Source: Bacilli bacterium
Lineage (GTDB): Bacteria > Bacillota_I > Bacilli_A > RF39 > UBA660
Direction: 5' to 3'
DNA length: 64,000 nt
Assembly (NCBI GenBank): GCA_900771805.1
Contig: CAAGPL010000045.1
Coordinates: forward strand, 62,001 to 126,000
Part shown: positions 18,496 to 26,864 of the stretch, piece after piece
Layout of the letters: each line of letters starts with the position of its first letter
Position numbering within the stretch: the stretch's first letter is position 1
Translations under genes and position numbers: made by a program
The notes under the pieces: model-generated
What the model was told of the DNA's origin: nothing
Database searches by the model: none
The model's input: only the letters and a program-made list of their open reading frames with translations

Positions 18496-18866
18496 AATTT
18501 ATATTGCATATATTTGCATTTTATATATATATTATTGTATTTGCTATAATCTTTTTCATTGCCTTTAAAACCACTTACATTAGAAAAATAATAATTTCCA
18601 TTTTTGTATTCTAGAGTAACACCATTCATCTTTTCATTTTTATGTTTCATAGAGGGCAAATGACAAATCAATATATCTCCAAAAAATAATTGTAGATTTT
18701 TTCCATTACTTCCTTCTATATACATAACAGCTCGTGACTCTTCTTCATCATTAGCGTAACTCTTTCCTGTTATATAATGCAAACTCTGAATATATGCATC
18801 TCTAAAATCAAAATTATTAATAATGTTTTCAACACCTAACTTATGATTTATATCATCCCATCCCAT
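18489..18866 (-). CDS. Hypothetical protein between mobC and relaxase
   Basis: About 125 residues if it starts at ATG 18866, which has AAAAGGAG nine bases upstream. A longer frame from a TTG at 18908 has no such site. The protein is soluble, with alternating beta-like segments (AVMYIEGSNGKNLQLFFGDI, NYYFSNVSGF) and a Lys/Tyr-rich C-terminus. Not recognised. A terminator covers its stop codon, so it may be expressed with mobC and not with the relaxase. No function is proposed. Confidence 0.55.
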   Translation of the reverse strand: MGWDDINHKLGVENIINNFDFRDAYIQSLHYITGKSYANDEEESRAVMYIEGSNGKNLQLFFGDILICHLPSMKHKNEKMNGVTLEYKNGNYYFSNVSGFKGNEKDYSKYNNIYIKCKYMQYKFL

Positions 18867-18927
18867 TTGTAAAATCTCCTTTTTAGATTCCCCATATATT
18901 CTTAACAATATAAGTATAACATTTTTT

Positions 18928-19257
18928 CTATCTATTATCTACGGGTAATAATATTTTCTTTCTAACCTCAATAATAAAATTATTTAGTTTTTTTACCTCA
19001 TTTTTGTACGTATTGACATCAACAAAATTTAATGAATTAGCTCTCCTAGCTATTTGATTCAAATTATTTCCTATTGCTCGTAATTCCTTCATCATATCAT
19101 AAAACCTATCATCGGGTTTTTCTTTTGGCTCATATCCAATTATAAGGTTTCTTATTAATTCCGATTCGTTAATTCCAGCCTTTTTTGACTTCTTTTTTAA
19201 ATATGTTGCCTCTTCTCTATTAAGCCATACTTGTTTTTTTATTTGTCTATTCCTCAT
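18928..19257 (-). CDS. mobC: MobC-like relaxosome accessory protein
   Basis: About 109 residues from ATG 19257, which has GAGGA nine bases before it and overlaps the end of the DUF3789-like gene. An ATG at 19290 lacks a site. The N-terminus is ribbon-helix-helix-like (KKQVWLNREEATYLKKKSKK, ESELIRNLI) and the C-terminal half has the MobC signature IGNNLNQIARRAN at about 70-82. MobC binds oriT and helps the relaxase melt the nick region. The candidate oriT is 165 bases upstream. Confidence 0.88.
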   Translation of the reverse strand: MRNRQIKKQVWLNREEATYLKKKSKKAGINESELIRNLIIGYEPKEKPDDRFYDMMKELRAIGNNLNQIARRANSLNFVDVNTYKNEVKKLNNFIIEVRKKILLPVDNR

Positions 19258-19387
19258 CGCTGGAATCCTCACTTGATTTATATTCTTCATATTTATTTAA
19301 TCTATTTATTTGTATACAACACATAAACATTGTTGCTATTATTCCTCCTATTAAAGTTCCAATCATAAAAAATAATAATTCTCTCAT
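19247..19387 (-). CDS. DUF3789-like small membrane peptide
   Basis: 46 residues, read directly from the DNA: ATG at 19387 behind AGAAAGGAAG. One membrane segment (LLFFMIGTLIGGIIATMFM) is followed by a CC pair and a very acidic tail (EEYKSSEDSSDEE). This is the pattern of DUF3789 peptides that occur beside mobC in Tn1549-type elements. Their function is not known. Its stop overlaps the mobC start, so translation is coupled. Confidence 0.7.
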   Translation of the reverse strand: MRELLFFMIGTLIGGIIATMFMCCIQINRLNKYEEYKSSEDSSDEE

Positions 19388-19420
19388 TTTAATCTTCCTT
19401 TCTAATTTTATTTTTTTAAT

Positions 19421-19500
19421 AGTGGGGATTGGGGTTTCCCCATAAGAATATTTATGGGAGTAAATATTCAGTGCTGGCTAGGACATAAAATACAACTATT
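19421..19500. other. Probable origin of transfer (oriT)
   Basis: The 119-base gap upstream of the mobC operon holds three nested inverted repeats: GGGG-TTT-CCCC (19431-19441), CCCATAA-N6-TTATGGG (19439-19458) and GAATATTTA-N6-TAAATATTC (19446-19469). A non-repeated GTGCTGGCTAGGACATAAAA follows. Overlapping repeats next to a unique segment, beside mobC and the relaxase, are what an oriT with its nick site looks like. The nick position is not determined. Confidence 0.55.
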
Positions 19501-19506
19501 CTAGTG

Positions 19507-20469
19507 TCATATTCTATCCCCAATATCTGTTTTTTGTAATTTATTATATTGTAATGTCCTTAAAAGATAATCATTATAATCCTTACCATATAAAGGTGGA
19601 TTATTAATTACATTATAAGATGTTGATAATGCAATTTTTATTGCACTCGCCGAAGAAATACCTGCTTTATCATTGTCAAGATGAAGTACTACATTTGATA
19701 TTTCTTTATGATGGTTAAAAAATGTTTTTAATGCAGATGGTACTTTACTTTCTTCTATTTTTGCTGACGGGTTGTAAACTCCAGCTAAAGATAACATAAA
19801 ATGCTCTCTCCAATTTTTATTATTCATTTTAAGAAGTGTAGCAAAAGATAACAAATCTATTGCACTTTCAAATATATGAACAGTATCTGAGTTTTCCACA
19901 GCATTAATTTTAAATGAATAGTTTTTGTCACTACCATACGCATCCTTTAAATACCTTACACCTTTAGTGCCACGTATCCCAGCGTATCTTATTATGGAGC
20001 TATAATCAGCTCCAATAAATACAACGTTGTTATTTATATCTTCATAAATTGTTTCATTATATATGCAATAATTTATTATCTCCCTATCTATACCTCTTTT
20101 TTCTAAATAAGAAATAGCAATATCATTATTAACATTACGTTTGGGTAATACTAATTTATTTTTATTTTTTCTAATAATTGGTCTATTTTCTAGTGTTGGA
20201 TTAATCTCTAAACAATTTAAAAGATGAGAAACGGCCTCAGTAAAACTATACTTCTCTACTTTTATTAAGTATTCTAATGCTGTTTTACCACCTATATTTT
20301 GTGAAAACCAATACCACATACCATTGCTTATTTTTAAACTATCATGACTTCTAGTAACGTAAGTATTTCTACTGAAATGAACTAATTCATCAACATTATA
20401 ATTTTTCAAATAAGTATATAAATCCAATCGTTTTACCTTAATTATGTCTTCTTTAGAAAAATAACTCAT
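19507..20469 (-). CDS. Toprim/DUF3991 primase-like protein
   Basis: 320 residues. The N-terminal part (NGMWYWFSQNIGGKTALEYL) is the DUF3991-type domain. The C-terminal part is a Toprim fold, with the acidic motif HIFESAIDLLSF at about 195-206 and LHLDNDKAG at about 265-273. Zinc-finger cysteines of a full primase are absent. In Tn1549-like elements such proteins support single-strand DNA synthesis after transfer or rolling replication. SSB lies directly upstream. The assignment to a DNA-processing role follows from the family. Confidence 0.82.
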   Translation of the reverse strand: MSYFSKEDIIKVKRLDLYTYLKNYNVDELVHFSRNTYVTRSHDSLKISNGMWYWFSQNIGGKTALEYLIKVEKYSFTEAVSHLLNCLEINPTLENRPIIRKNKNKLVLPKRNVNNDIAISYLEKRGIDREIINYCIYNETIYEDINNNVVFIGADYSSIIRYAGIRGTKGVRYLKDAYGSDKNYSFKINAVENSDTVHIFESAIDLLSFATLLKMNNKNWREHFMLSLAGVYNPSAKIEESKVPSALKTFFNHHKEISNVVLHLDNDKAGISSASAIKIALSTSYNVINNPPLYGKDYNDYLLRTLQYNKLQKTDIGDRI

Positions 20470-20486
20470 TATTTATACCACTCTTT

Positions 20487-20828
20487 TTAGAATCTTTGAC
20501 TCACTTCCGATTTGTGTCGGTCTTTTGAAGTTAAGAATGTTACTCTTTCACCTGTTATTACTATTTTTTTATTATTCTCGCTATCAAAATTTGGTTCTAG
20601 TTTTCCTCTTATTCCAAGCATATCTCCCTTCTTACAATAATTTGAAGTGGTTTCGGCTACATTATTCCACAATGTACAATCTATAAAATCAACATCATTC
20701 TCTCCATTAGAATTTTTATAATTTCTAGGGACTGCTATCGTTATATTTGATACTTTTTTTCCATTTTCTAATTCTACTATCTCTGGGTCCTTTGCAAGTC
20801 TTCCTATTAAAACAAATTGATTTAACAT
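20487..20828 (-). CDS. ssb: Element-encoded single-strand DNA-binding protein
   Basis: 113 residues; a single OB fold: LNQFVLIGRLAKDPEIVELE at the N-terminus, SNITIAVPRNYKNSNGENDV, then DFIDCTLWNNVAETTSNYCK. It is shorter than a chromosomal SSB and lacks the acidic C-terminal tail that recruits host replication proteins, as is usual for plasmid and ICE copies. AAAGGAGG precedes the ATG. It sits between a hypothetical gene and the Toprim protein and probably coats transferred strands. Confidence 0.92.
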   Translation of the reverse strand: MLNQFVLIGRLAKDPEIVELENGKKVSNITIAVPRNYKNSNGENDVDFIDCTLWNNVAETTSNYCKKGDMLGIRGKLEPNFDSENNKKIVITGERVTFLTSKDRHKSEVSQRF

Positions 20829-20829
20829 A

Positions 20830-21156
20830 TTATAATTCCTCCTTTATTTGTCTATTTTTTGTTAATAAGTCATAATAATCATAAGAAGTTTTTTCCTCTG
20901 ATTTTAAATTATTAATTAATAAAAACATCAATTGTGATGCTTCTGATAAAAATAATCTAATCACAACTGATGTCTTAGAACCTTCCTCGTTTGGAATGCT
21001 ATATTTTAAAATTTTTTCTTTTAAGTTTTCGCCAACGTTGTTAGAATTATCTAAGATTGATAAAACATTGTTAAACATATCAATAGTTAATTCTAATTTA
21101 ATCGGCGGAATTCTTTTTTTATAAGATATAATATCACTTCCTTTCATTAATTTCAC
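20830..21156 (-). CDS. Hypothetical element protein upstream of ssb
   Basis: About 108 residues. The start is uncertain: GTG at 21156 and ATG at 21147 both lie before the only good Shine-Dalgarno (AAAGGAAG at about 21140-21147), so a non-standard start just downstream is possible. The sequence is mostly helical (LELTIDMFNNVLSILDNSNN, SQLMFLLINNLKSEEK), without membrane segments. It lies two bases before ssb. Not recognised. Confidence 0.55.
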   Translation of the reverse strand: MKLMKGSDIISYKKRIPPIKLELTIDMFNNVLSILDNSNNVGENLKEKILKYSIPNEEGSKTSVVIRLFLSEASQLMFLLINNLKSEEKTSYDYYDLLTKNRQIKEEL

Positions 21157-21757
21157 ATGTAATTATTAGTTGTTTATTAGTGTTGTGAACACATGTAACT
21201 AATATAAGTTCTTTTGAAGAAATAGAATTACTAATCTTTAATTTTCCCGTTTTTTCTATTTCTTTTATATTGTTAACCTTGTAAGAGTAACTTTTTCCTT
21301 TATAAAACACTATAACATTGTCATTAATATTAAGCCTATTTAAATTTTTAAAATATGATATCTTACTAGTTCCGGAATGAGCATAAAGAATCAATCTTCC
21401 TTCTACATCAGGAAAAGTACTTGTTTGATCAGCACTTATTGCATAATTAATTGATTTAAAGTTCTTCGTCGCCATGACAATGCCTTTTCTTAACTTTATT
21501 TTTGGTATTTCTAATACTGCTATATAATTTAACTTATTCGATTTTAAACTTACATTCTTTTTAACATCTTGAGAAGTATTAATTATTTGATCATAATTAT
21601 TTATGTAAGTTTCTATAATTTCTTTATCTTTTTTGTTACTTATATAATTAAAACCTATAATATATATAACAATAAAAATTCCAATTAGTAATAAAAGAAC
21701 TCCTATTGAGTATAAAATACTATTTTTCTTTTTTAACATTCTTTTTGTGTTTAGCAT
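21134..21757 (-). CDS. Sortase with an unusual active site
   Basis: 207 residues. A membrane segment at about 14-38 is followed by a sortase domain. His127 lies in LILYAHSG and Cys189 in LILVTC, the expected catalytic pair. The Arg expected about seven residues after the Cys, before the last strand, is Gln196 (NTNKQLIIT). Length and layout fit class B/D-like housekeeping or pilin sortases of mobile elements. It follows the adhesin gene with overlap and most likely anchors it. The missing Arg leaves activity uncertain. No clear ribosome binding site is seen, so translation may depend on the adhesin gene. Confidence 0.85.
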   Translation of the reverse strand: MLNTKRMLKKKNSILYSIGVLLLLIGIFIVIYIIGFNYISNKKDKEIIETYINNYDQIINTSQDVKKNVSLKSNKLNYIAVLEIPKIKLRKGIVMATKNFKSINYAISADQTSTFPDVEGRLILYAHSGTSKISYFKNLNRLNINDNVIVFYKGKSYSYKVNNIKEIEKTGKLKISNSISSKELILVTCVHNTNKQLIITCEINERK

Positions 21758-24239
21758 AAGTTATAATTACAACTCCTAGTACTATTAAAGTACATGGTAT
21801 TAAAATTTTTAAAAAGTTAAAACTTGCATCAGTATTTGGAACTTCGATTATCAATTCATCTTCTAAAGTGGCTTTAATTATTTCACCATTTTCTTTAATG
21901 CTAAAATACTGACGTTCAGGATTTATTTTATAGTTCTTTGGTGCTTCTTTTTCAATCAAATAATAGTCATTTACAGGTAAATCATCTATTACTATTTTGC
22001 CATTTGCATCAGTTATTCCAGAGAAAATCAATTCATCTTTAGTTGTATAAATTTCTATCTTAGTATTAGGTAATGGTTTTCCTGTGGATAAATCTATTTT
22101 AGTAAAATCTAAAGTTCCCTTCTTATATTTGTTTAATATATCAAATGATTTAGTCACGACTTCTGTATATTGATCCTTATAAGTAAGCTCAAAATCATAT
22201 TCTTTAGTATCTAATACCAAATTATCATTAGGTACTGATAGTTCTTTTATATAATATTTTCCAAGAAACAAGTTATCAAGTTCAGCAACACCTTCATCAT
22301 TTGTATAAATTGTAGATATTAATTCATTCTTTTTGTAATGTTTTTTTCCATCTTTTGTTATAATATCTTCTCTTGCATATATACCGAATTTTACACCTTC
22401 TAGTGATACCTCTTCATAAGAATAAGATCCGTTTTTAATAATCAATTTTTCTCCAGTTTTATTTATTGTTACTTTCCCTTTAACTTGTTGATTTTTAAAT
22501 TTAACTAGAATCATTGTTCCGTAATCGTTATCTGTTATAAGTTCGGAATTTTCTCCTATTTCAAACTCCATAGAATTTGAATTCCATAAATAACCATCAA
22601 TTTTTTGATCTATTTCTTCAAGACGATATTTACCAGATTTAAGTGCATAAGGTGTAATAAACTCACCATTTTCATTTGTTTCAAATTCACATATTTTTTG
22701 AGCATTTGGATAAGTAACATTTTGACATACATATTCATTGTTTTGTAAATCAAATATTTTGAATTTAATACCGGACATTTTTATTACCTCTTTAGAATCA
22801 GCGTCTATTTTAACAACTTTTAATTTTGCTTTAATTTCAGCATTTGATATTAAATGATAATATGGTTCTTCGGTATTTTCGTTTATAGTTATTTCAAAAT
22901 CTTCTATTTTTTCATGATTTAATGTAGATGATACTTGTTTAACAATGTATTTCCCATAAGGTAACACTGCTTCAGCATATCCTTTCTCATTGGTTGTAAT
23001 TCTTGCTACTTTTTTATTTGATGATTTTAAATAAATATCAAAAGAAACGTTTGGTTCACCAATTAAGAAACCCGTTTTATCTGTTGCAAAAACCTTAAAT
23101 AAATCAAAATGTCTTTCGATTACTTTTTCATAAACAGTAACTGTTGGATATAAATTATCTTTTGTAATTACAAAATAATATCTATTATCAGTATCTAATT
23201 CATAACCTTGTGAGGGTGTCTCTTCTTGTAAATAATATCTACCTTGAGATGGTAAAGTTCCACTTGTTACAATTCCCTTATCATTGGTTGTAATAGAAGA
23301 TACTTTTGTACCATCTTCTTTATAAATACCATAAGTTGCACCTTTTAATGTTGCATCACCTTGAGGTACTGATAACTTTGTATCTTTATCAACTTTATTT
23401 ATTGTTACTTTACCACCAATTGATTTAATCTTTAAAGATACTCTATATGGATCTATGTTACCCGCGGTCATCAAATTTTGAACTCCATCCGCAACAAAAA
23501 CAAATGCACTCTTTCCAAATCGATTAGAATTTTTAGATAACTGAATTGTAATATCTCCAACTTTATTAGGCGTAATATAAAGTTTATTACCATCTTTTTT
23601 TATTGTTGCGTTATCATTTGTTGATACTTCATAATTACTTAATACATTATTTGTATCATCTAAAACTATCGTATCATTTACTACAACAGTATTATTACTA
23701 TTTGCAAATGATGGTGCTTTATAATGATTATTTACTAAATTCAATAATTCTGCTGATTCAGATTCAAACTGTGAAATATTATTTCCATGAAAACTATCAG
23801 CCCAATACGTATCCCAACCTAAAGGGTTTGCTTTCCAAATTTCATATTGAGTTATTGCGTACCATTTACTATCAGTATGATTACCATATCCATATCCATA
23901 ATAAGCTAGTAACGTAATTCTACGCCAAGTATCTATACTCATTCCAGATACATCAGATTGATTATAATCATATCCTGTAAGTGTTGCACTATCTGAAAAA
24001 TCAATACCTGGTTCAATACAATATGCAATCTCCGAATCACTACGTTTGTGATAAACTTGGATTCTCTCTGATCTTTCTACTCCATTTTTATATTTATTTA
24101 CATAAATCTTTGGTGTAATCCATTCAAAATAGAATGAATCACTAGTTAATGCTTTAGCTTTTGTAGTTGCAATTAGCGAAACTATTCCAAACAAAAAAAT
24201 GGGAAATACCCATTTTAATTTTTTTATAATTTTTTTCAT
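21720..24239 (-). CDS. Thioester/SpaA-type LPxTG-like surface adhesin
   Basis: 839 residues behind AAGGAGG. There is a signal peptide (about 1-30), then a thioester domain: Cys74 in AYCIEPGIDF and Gln131 in WYAITQYEIW are the pair that form the internal thioester. Five or more Cna-B/SpaA beta modules follow, each with a VTINKVD-like start and an E-containing end for isopeptide bonds. The end is a VPNTD sorting motif, a hydrophobic segment and a Lys-rich tail. Such proteins bind covalently to host or neighbour surfaces. Here it may help donor-recipient contact or gut adhesion. The sortase is adjacent. Confidence 0.92.
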   Translation of the reverse strand: MKKIIKKLKWVFPIFLFGIVSLIATTKAKALTSDSFYFEWITPKIYVNKYKNGVERSERIQVYHKRSDSEIAYCIEPGIDFSDSATLTGYDYNQSDVSGMSIDTWRRITLLAYYGYGYGNHTDSKWYAITQYEIWKANPLGWDTYWADSFHGNNISQFESESAELLNLVNNHYKAPSFANSNNTVVVNDTIVLDDTNNVLSNYEVSTNDNATIKKDGNKLYITPNKVGDITIQLSKNSNRFGKSAFVFVADGVQNLMTAGNIDPYRVSLKIKSIGGKVTINKVDKDTKLSVPQGDATLKGATYGIYKEDGTKVSSITTNDKGIVTSGTLPSQGRYYLQEETPSQGYELDTDNRYYFVITKDNLYPTVTVYEKVIERHFDLFKVFATDKTGFLIGEPNVSFDIYLKSSNKKVARITTNEKGYAEAVLPYGKYIVKQVSSTLNHEKIEDFEITINENTEEPYYHLISNAEIKAKLKVVKIDADSKEVIKMSGIKFKIFDLQNNEYVCQNVTYPNAQKICEFETNENGEFITPYALKSGKYRLEEIDQKIDGYLWNSNSMEFEIGENSELITDNDYGTMILVKFKNQQVKGKVTINKTGEKLIIKNGSYSYEEVSLEGVKFGIYAREDIITKDGKKHYKKNELISTIYTNDEGVAELDNLFLGKYYIKELSVPNDNLVLDTKEYDFELTYKDQYTEVVTKSFDILNKYKKGTLDFTKIDLSTGKPLPNTKIEIYTTKDELIFSGITDANGKIVIDDLPVNDYYLIEKEAPKNYKINPERQYFSIKENGEIIKATLEDELIIEVPNTDASFNFLKILIPCTLIVLGVVIITYAKHKKNVKKEK

Positions 24240-24248
24240 CCTTTCCTC

Positions 24249-24280
24249 CTTAAAAAAAATGCTCTTATATGAGCATTAAT
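24249..24280 (-). terminator. Terminator between the Thr-rich protein and the adhesin
   Basis: Minus-strand AATGCTC-ATATAA-GAGCATT followed by eight Ts, covering the stop of the 185-residue gene and ending ten bases before the adhesin start. No room remains for a full separate promoter, so adhesin expression depends on readthrough or on attenuation here. Confidence 0.75.
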
Positions 24281-24833
24281 TAACATTGTGCCAATCTATT
24301 GTACTATTATTATCATCATACAAAGATAGCATCCAATAAGTTTTTCCACATTCATCAGTTAAACTATCACAATTATATCCATATCTACCTAAATATGAAT
24401 TTCCTTTATTAACACATTCACCTCTTGATTCAAAATCAGGTCTAAACCAAGAAAATGCAAACTTTTTAGGTGTACATGATTTTGTTGTAGTAACAATTTT
24501 TGTAGTAGTAACTGGTTGTGTAGTAGTCTGTTGTTGTTTTCTTTTTACAGTTGTTGTTTTATTGGCTTTAACCGTTGTTTTATTTTTTTCTGATGTTGTC
24601 TTAGAAACCTGATCATCATTCTTTTTTGTAGTTGATATTGTCGATTCTTTGGTATCTTCACTATCAGGTTTTTCAATATTTTTGCTTGTTTTTTCTTTAT
24701 TTGTTTTTGATGTTGTAGTTTTATTTTGAATAGATGAGGTTGTTTTTTTTGAATCAACACACAATAGAATTACACCCAATATTGCAAATAACAAAAATAT
24801 TGTTATAACTATAATCAAAATTTTCTTTTTCAT
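24276..24833 (-). CDS. Membrane-anchored Thr-rich protein with a four-Cys domain
   Basis: 185 residues. A single N-terminal membrane segment (about 4-27) is followed by a Thr/Lys/Ser-rich stalk (about 30-135) and a compact C-terminal domain with four cysteines (CTPKKFAFSWFRPDFESRGEC, then NCDSLTDEC) that could form two disulfides. Not recognised. Its stalk resembles that of the chromosomal 3D-domain protein at 28,090-28,704. It lies between parB and the adhesin and is likely exposed at the cell surface. A role in mating contact or entry exclusion is only a guess. Confidence 0.65.
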   Translation of the reverse strand: MKKKILIIVITIFLLFAILGVILLCVDSKKTTSSIQNKTTTSKTNKEKTSKNIEKPDSEDTKESTISTTKKNDDQVSKTTSEKNKTTVKANKTTTVKRKQQQTTTQPVTTTKIVTTTKSCTPKKFAFSWFRPDFESRGECVNKGNSYLGRYGYNCDSLTDECGKTYWMLSLYDDNNSTIDWHNVN

Positions 24834-24862
24834 AAAATTTCTCCTTGTCTTTAATTAGTTAG

Positions 24863-24892
24863 AGCATAACATTAAAATTTCTTTTTTGTCAA
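24863..24892 (-). promoter_or_regulatory. Promoter of the surface-protein operon
   Basis: Minus-strand TTGACA (24887-24892), 18-base spacer, TATGCT (24863-24868), 30 bases before the 185-residue gene. No other gene is seen in the gap 24,834-24,993. Confidence 0.6.
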
Positions 24893-24993
24893 ACTTTGTA
24901 ATGAATTTAATATCTTTTTCAGTTAGTAATATATAGTTAGTAATAATATAGGGGTAGGTTGTAGGGAGGGGAAATATGTAAATAATACTCCCA

Positions 24994-25926
24994 CTATCTT
25001 TCCCTATCTTTACATCTTTGTAAATACTTATTGTAATAATCCAATGCTTTAAATATATACTCCTTATACTTTGTCGGTGGCATATTTTTTGGCATCTTAC
25101 TTTTTAAACTTCTCATTTCCAATTTTAGTTTTTCAACTTGATTAGCTTTCTCTTGAGATAATATTTCATCCACTTTTTGTTGAGTTAAATTACCATCCTG
25201 ACTTAATCTTTTTAACTGCTGGGATTGTGATAAAGATGGTGTAGCTAAATTTTCTTCTATACTATCTAAAAACCAATCTTGTTCTTCTTTAGTAAGAAAT
25301 GATATTTCAACTGCTGGAGAAAAAGCTATTTTTTCTTCATCTACCATATCAAGTAAGGGTTTAATTAATTTAGTAAGACGTATATATCTTTGAATTTGTC
25401 TAGCACTATCTCCAACCTGATTAGCTATTTTAGAATCAGTACGATACTTCGTGCCAACTTGGCACGAAGATAAATATGTCTTCTTCCCTTGATGTTTTTC
25501 AGCTTCTAATTTCATTTGATAAGCAAAGGCTTTTTCACTTGGTAAGATATGTTCTCTTTGCAAATTACTATCTACCATTGCAATTATTGCTTCATCATTA
25601 CTTAAATTTCTAACAATGCAAGGAATTGTATATTTATCTGCTAATTTACTTGCGTACATTCTTCTATGACCAGAAATCACTTCATACCTACCATTATTTT
25701 TTGGTCTAACTAATATAGGTGAAATAACTCCTTTTTCAACAATACTATCACGCAAGTTATATAAATCTTCGTTTTCTACGACATTAAAAGGATGATTTGG
25801 AAAACTATCTATATCATCAATATTAATATCTTTAATCCTTTCTAGATCTTTTTCTTGTCTTTCCTGTTCTGTTGTAAATATGTCATCTAATCTCGAAAGT
25901 GGCATTCTTTGATAGCTCTTTTCCAT
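24994..25926 (-). CDS. parB: ParB-like partition/segregation protein of the element
   Basis: 310 residues from ATG 25926, with AAAGGAGG nine bases upstream inside the end of parA. ParB N-domain: GVISPILVRPKNNGRYEVIS then GHRRMYASKLADKY; a long insert; a helix-turn-helix RTDSKIANQVGDSARQIQRY; and a helical C-terminus. The arrangement with parA and the type of insert match the ParB of Tn1549/CTn elements and not chromosomal Spo0J, which should be elsewhere. It probably stabilises the excised circular form. Whether it sees the host's parS sites is unknown. Confidence 0.92.
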   Translation of the reverse strand: MEKSYQRMPLSRLDDIFTTEQERQEKDLERIKDINIDDIDSFPNHPFNVVENEDLYNLRDSIVEKGVISPILVRPKNNGRYEVISGHRRMYASKLADKYTIPCIVRNLSNDEAIIAMVDSNLQREHILPSEKAFAYQMKLEAEKHQGKKTYLSSCQVGTKYRTDSKIANQVGDSARQIQRYIRLTKLIKPLLDMVDEEKIAFSPAVEISFLTKEEQDWFLDSIEENLATPSLSQSQQLKRLSQDGNLTQQKVDEILSQEKANQVEKLKLEMRSLKSKMPKNMPPTKYKEYIFKALDYYNKYLQRCKDRER

Positions 25927-26707
25927 TATCTAAAACCTCCTTTGCAAACGACGAATAAGCGTCTGCAACTTTACTTTTCTTTTGGTACGAAAATATACTT
26001 TTTCCATAAGAAGTTGACTCCGCTGTCTTTATTGCTATTGGAATATAAGTGTTATAAATCTTTAAATGATCTCCATAATCTCTTTTCAATTGTGTTTTAA
26101 CTTGTTTTGATAAATTTGTTCTATCATTAACTAATGTGAATAGAATACCATCTATCTTTAATTTTGGGTTTATACGGCGTTTAACACGCGAAATTGTATT
26201 AATTAGATGTATCATACCTTTAGCAGCTAAAAACTGGCTCTGAACCGGTATTATTACACTATCAGCACATGCAAGTGCATTAATAGTTATCATTCCTAAA
26301 CTAGGCATACAATCTATAATTATATAATCATATTTTTCCTTTAATGGAATTAAACAATTTTTCAATGTATATTCTCTACTCATAGCATTAACTAAAGACA
26401 TTTCTAATGCAGATAAATCTAAATTAGATGGTATTAAGTTAACACCTTCTTTATGATGCAATATAGATTTACTTATTTGTATATCCTTATCTTCAATAGC
26501 TTGTCCCATTATATCAGCCAATGTAATTGGTATTTCATCTTGTTTATACCAACCCATACAGGTTGTTAGATCACCTTGAGGATCAGCATCTACTAAAAGT
26601 ACCTTTTTACCTTGTGATGCTAAAGCAACACCCAAATTAAAAGTGGTTGTCGTTTTTCCAACTCCTCCTTTTTGGTTTGCAATAGCTATAATTTTACAGT
26701 TTTTCAT
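25883..26707 (-). CDS. parA: ParA-like partition ATPase of the element
   Basis: 274 residues. Deviant Walker A KGGVGKTTTTFNLG at about 13-26, A' motif DADPQGDLT at about 42-50, and Walker B IIDCMPSLGM at about 130, i.e. a full ParA/Soj-type ATPase. AAGGAGGTAATTAAT precedes the ATG. It is the first gene inside the right end of the element and overlaps parB. The gap up to the element edge holds a terminator and the candidate attachment site. Confidence 0.94.
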   Translation of the reverse strand: MKNCKIIAIANQKGGVGKTTTTFNLGVALASQGKKVLLVDADPQGDLTTCMGWYKQDEIPITLADIMGQAIEDKDIQISKSILHHKEGVNLIPSNLDLSALEMSLVNAMSREYTLKNCLIPLKEKYDYIIIDCMPSLGMITINALACADSVIIPVQSQFLAAKGMIHLINTISRVKRRINPKLKIDGILFTLVNDRTNLSKQVKTQLKRDYGDHLKIYNTYIPIAIKTAESTSYGKSIFSYQKKSKVADAYSSFAKEVLDNGKELSKNATFEIR

Positions 26708-26786
26708 ATATTAATTACCTCCTTGTATAACTCAAAAATACTTACTTAACAAACATCAGCCTTTGTTACTTAGTGCAGAATTTATG

Positions 26787-26825
26787 AAAAAAACACCAAT
26801 TTTTATTAAATTTGGTGTTTTGATA
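26787..26825 (-). terminator. Terminator at the right edge of the element
   Basis: AACACCAA and TTGGTGTT with adjacent A/T pairs form a strong hairpin. On the minus strand it runs into TTTTTTTC, so it stops host transcription from rsmA/yabG before parA. It also works weakly on the other strand. Confidence 0.7.
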
Positions 26826-26864
26826 CATATAATCTATATTTTAGAATTTCCTTATTTTATAAGG

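Noticed and set aside
24994..26707. parA-parB as the chromosomal soj-spo0J pair
   Set aside because: They lie inside the element, parB has the insert and C-terminus typical of Tn1549-type elements, and they are beside the element's own surface genes.
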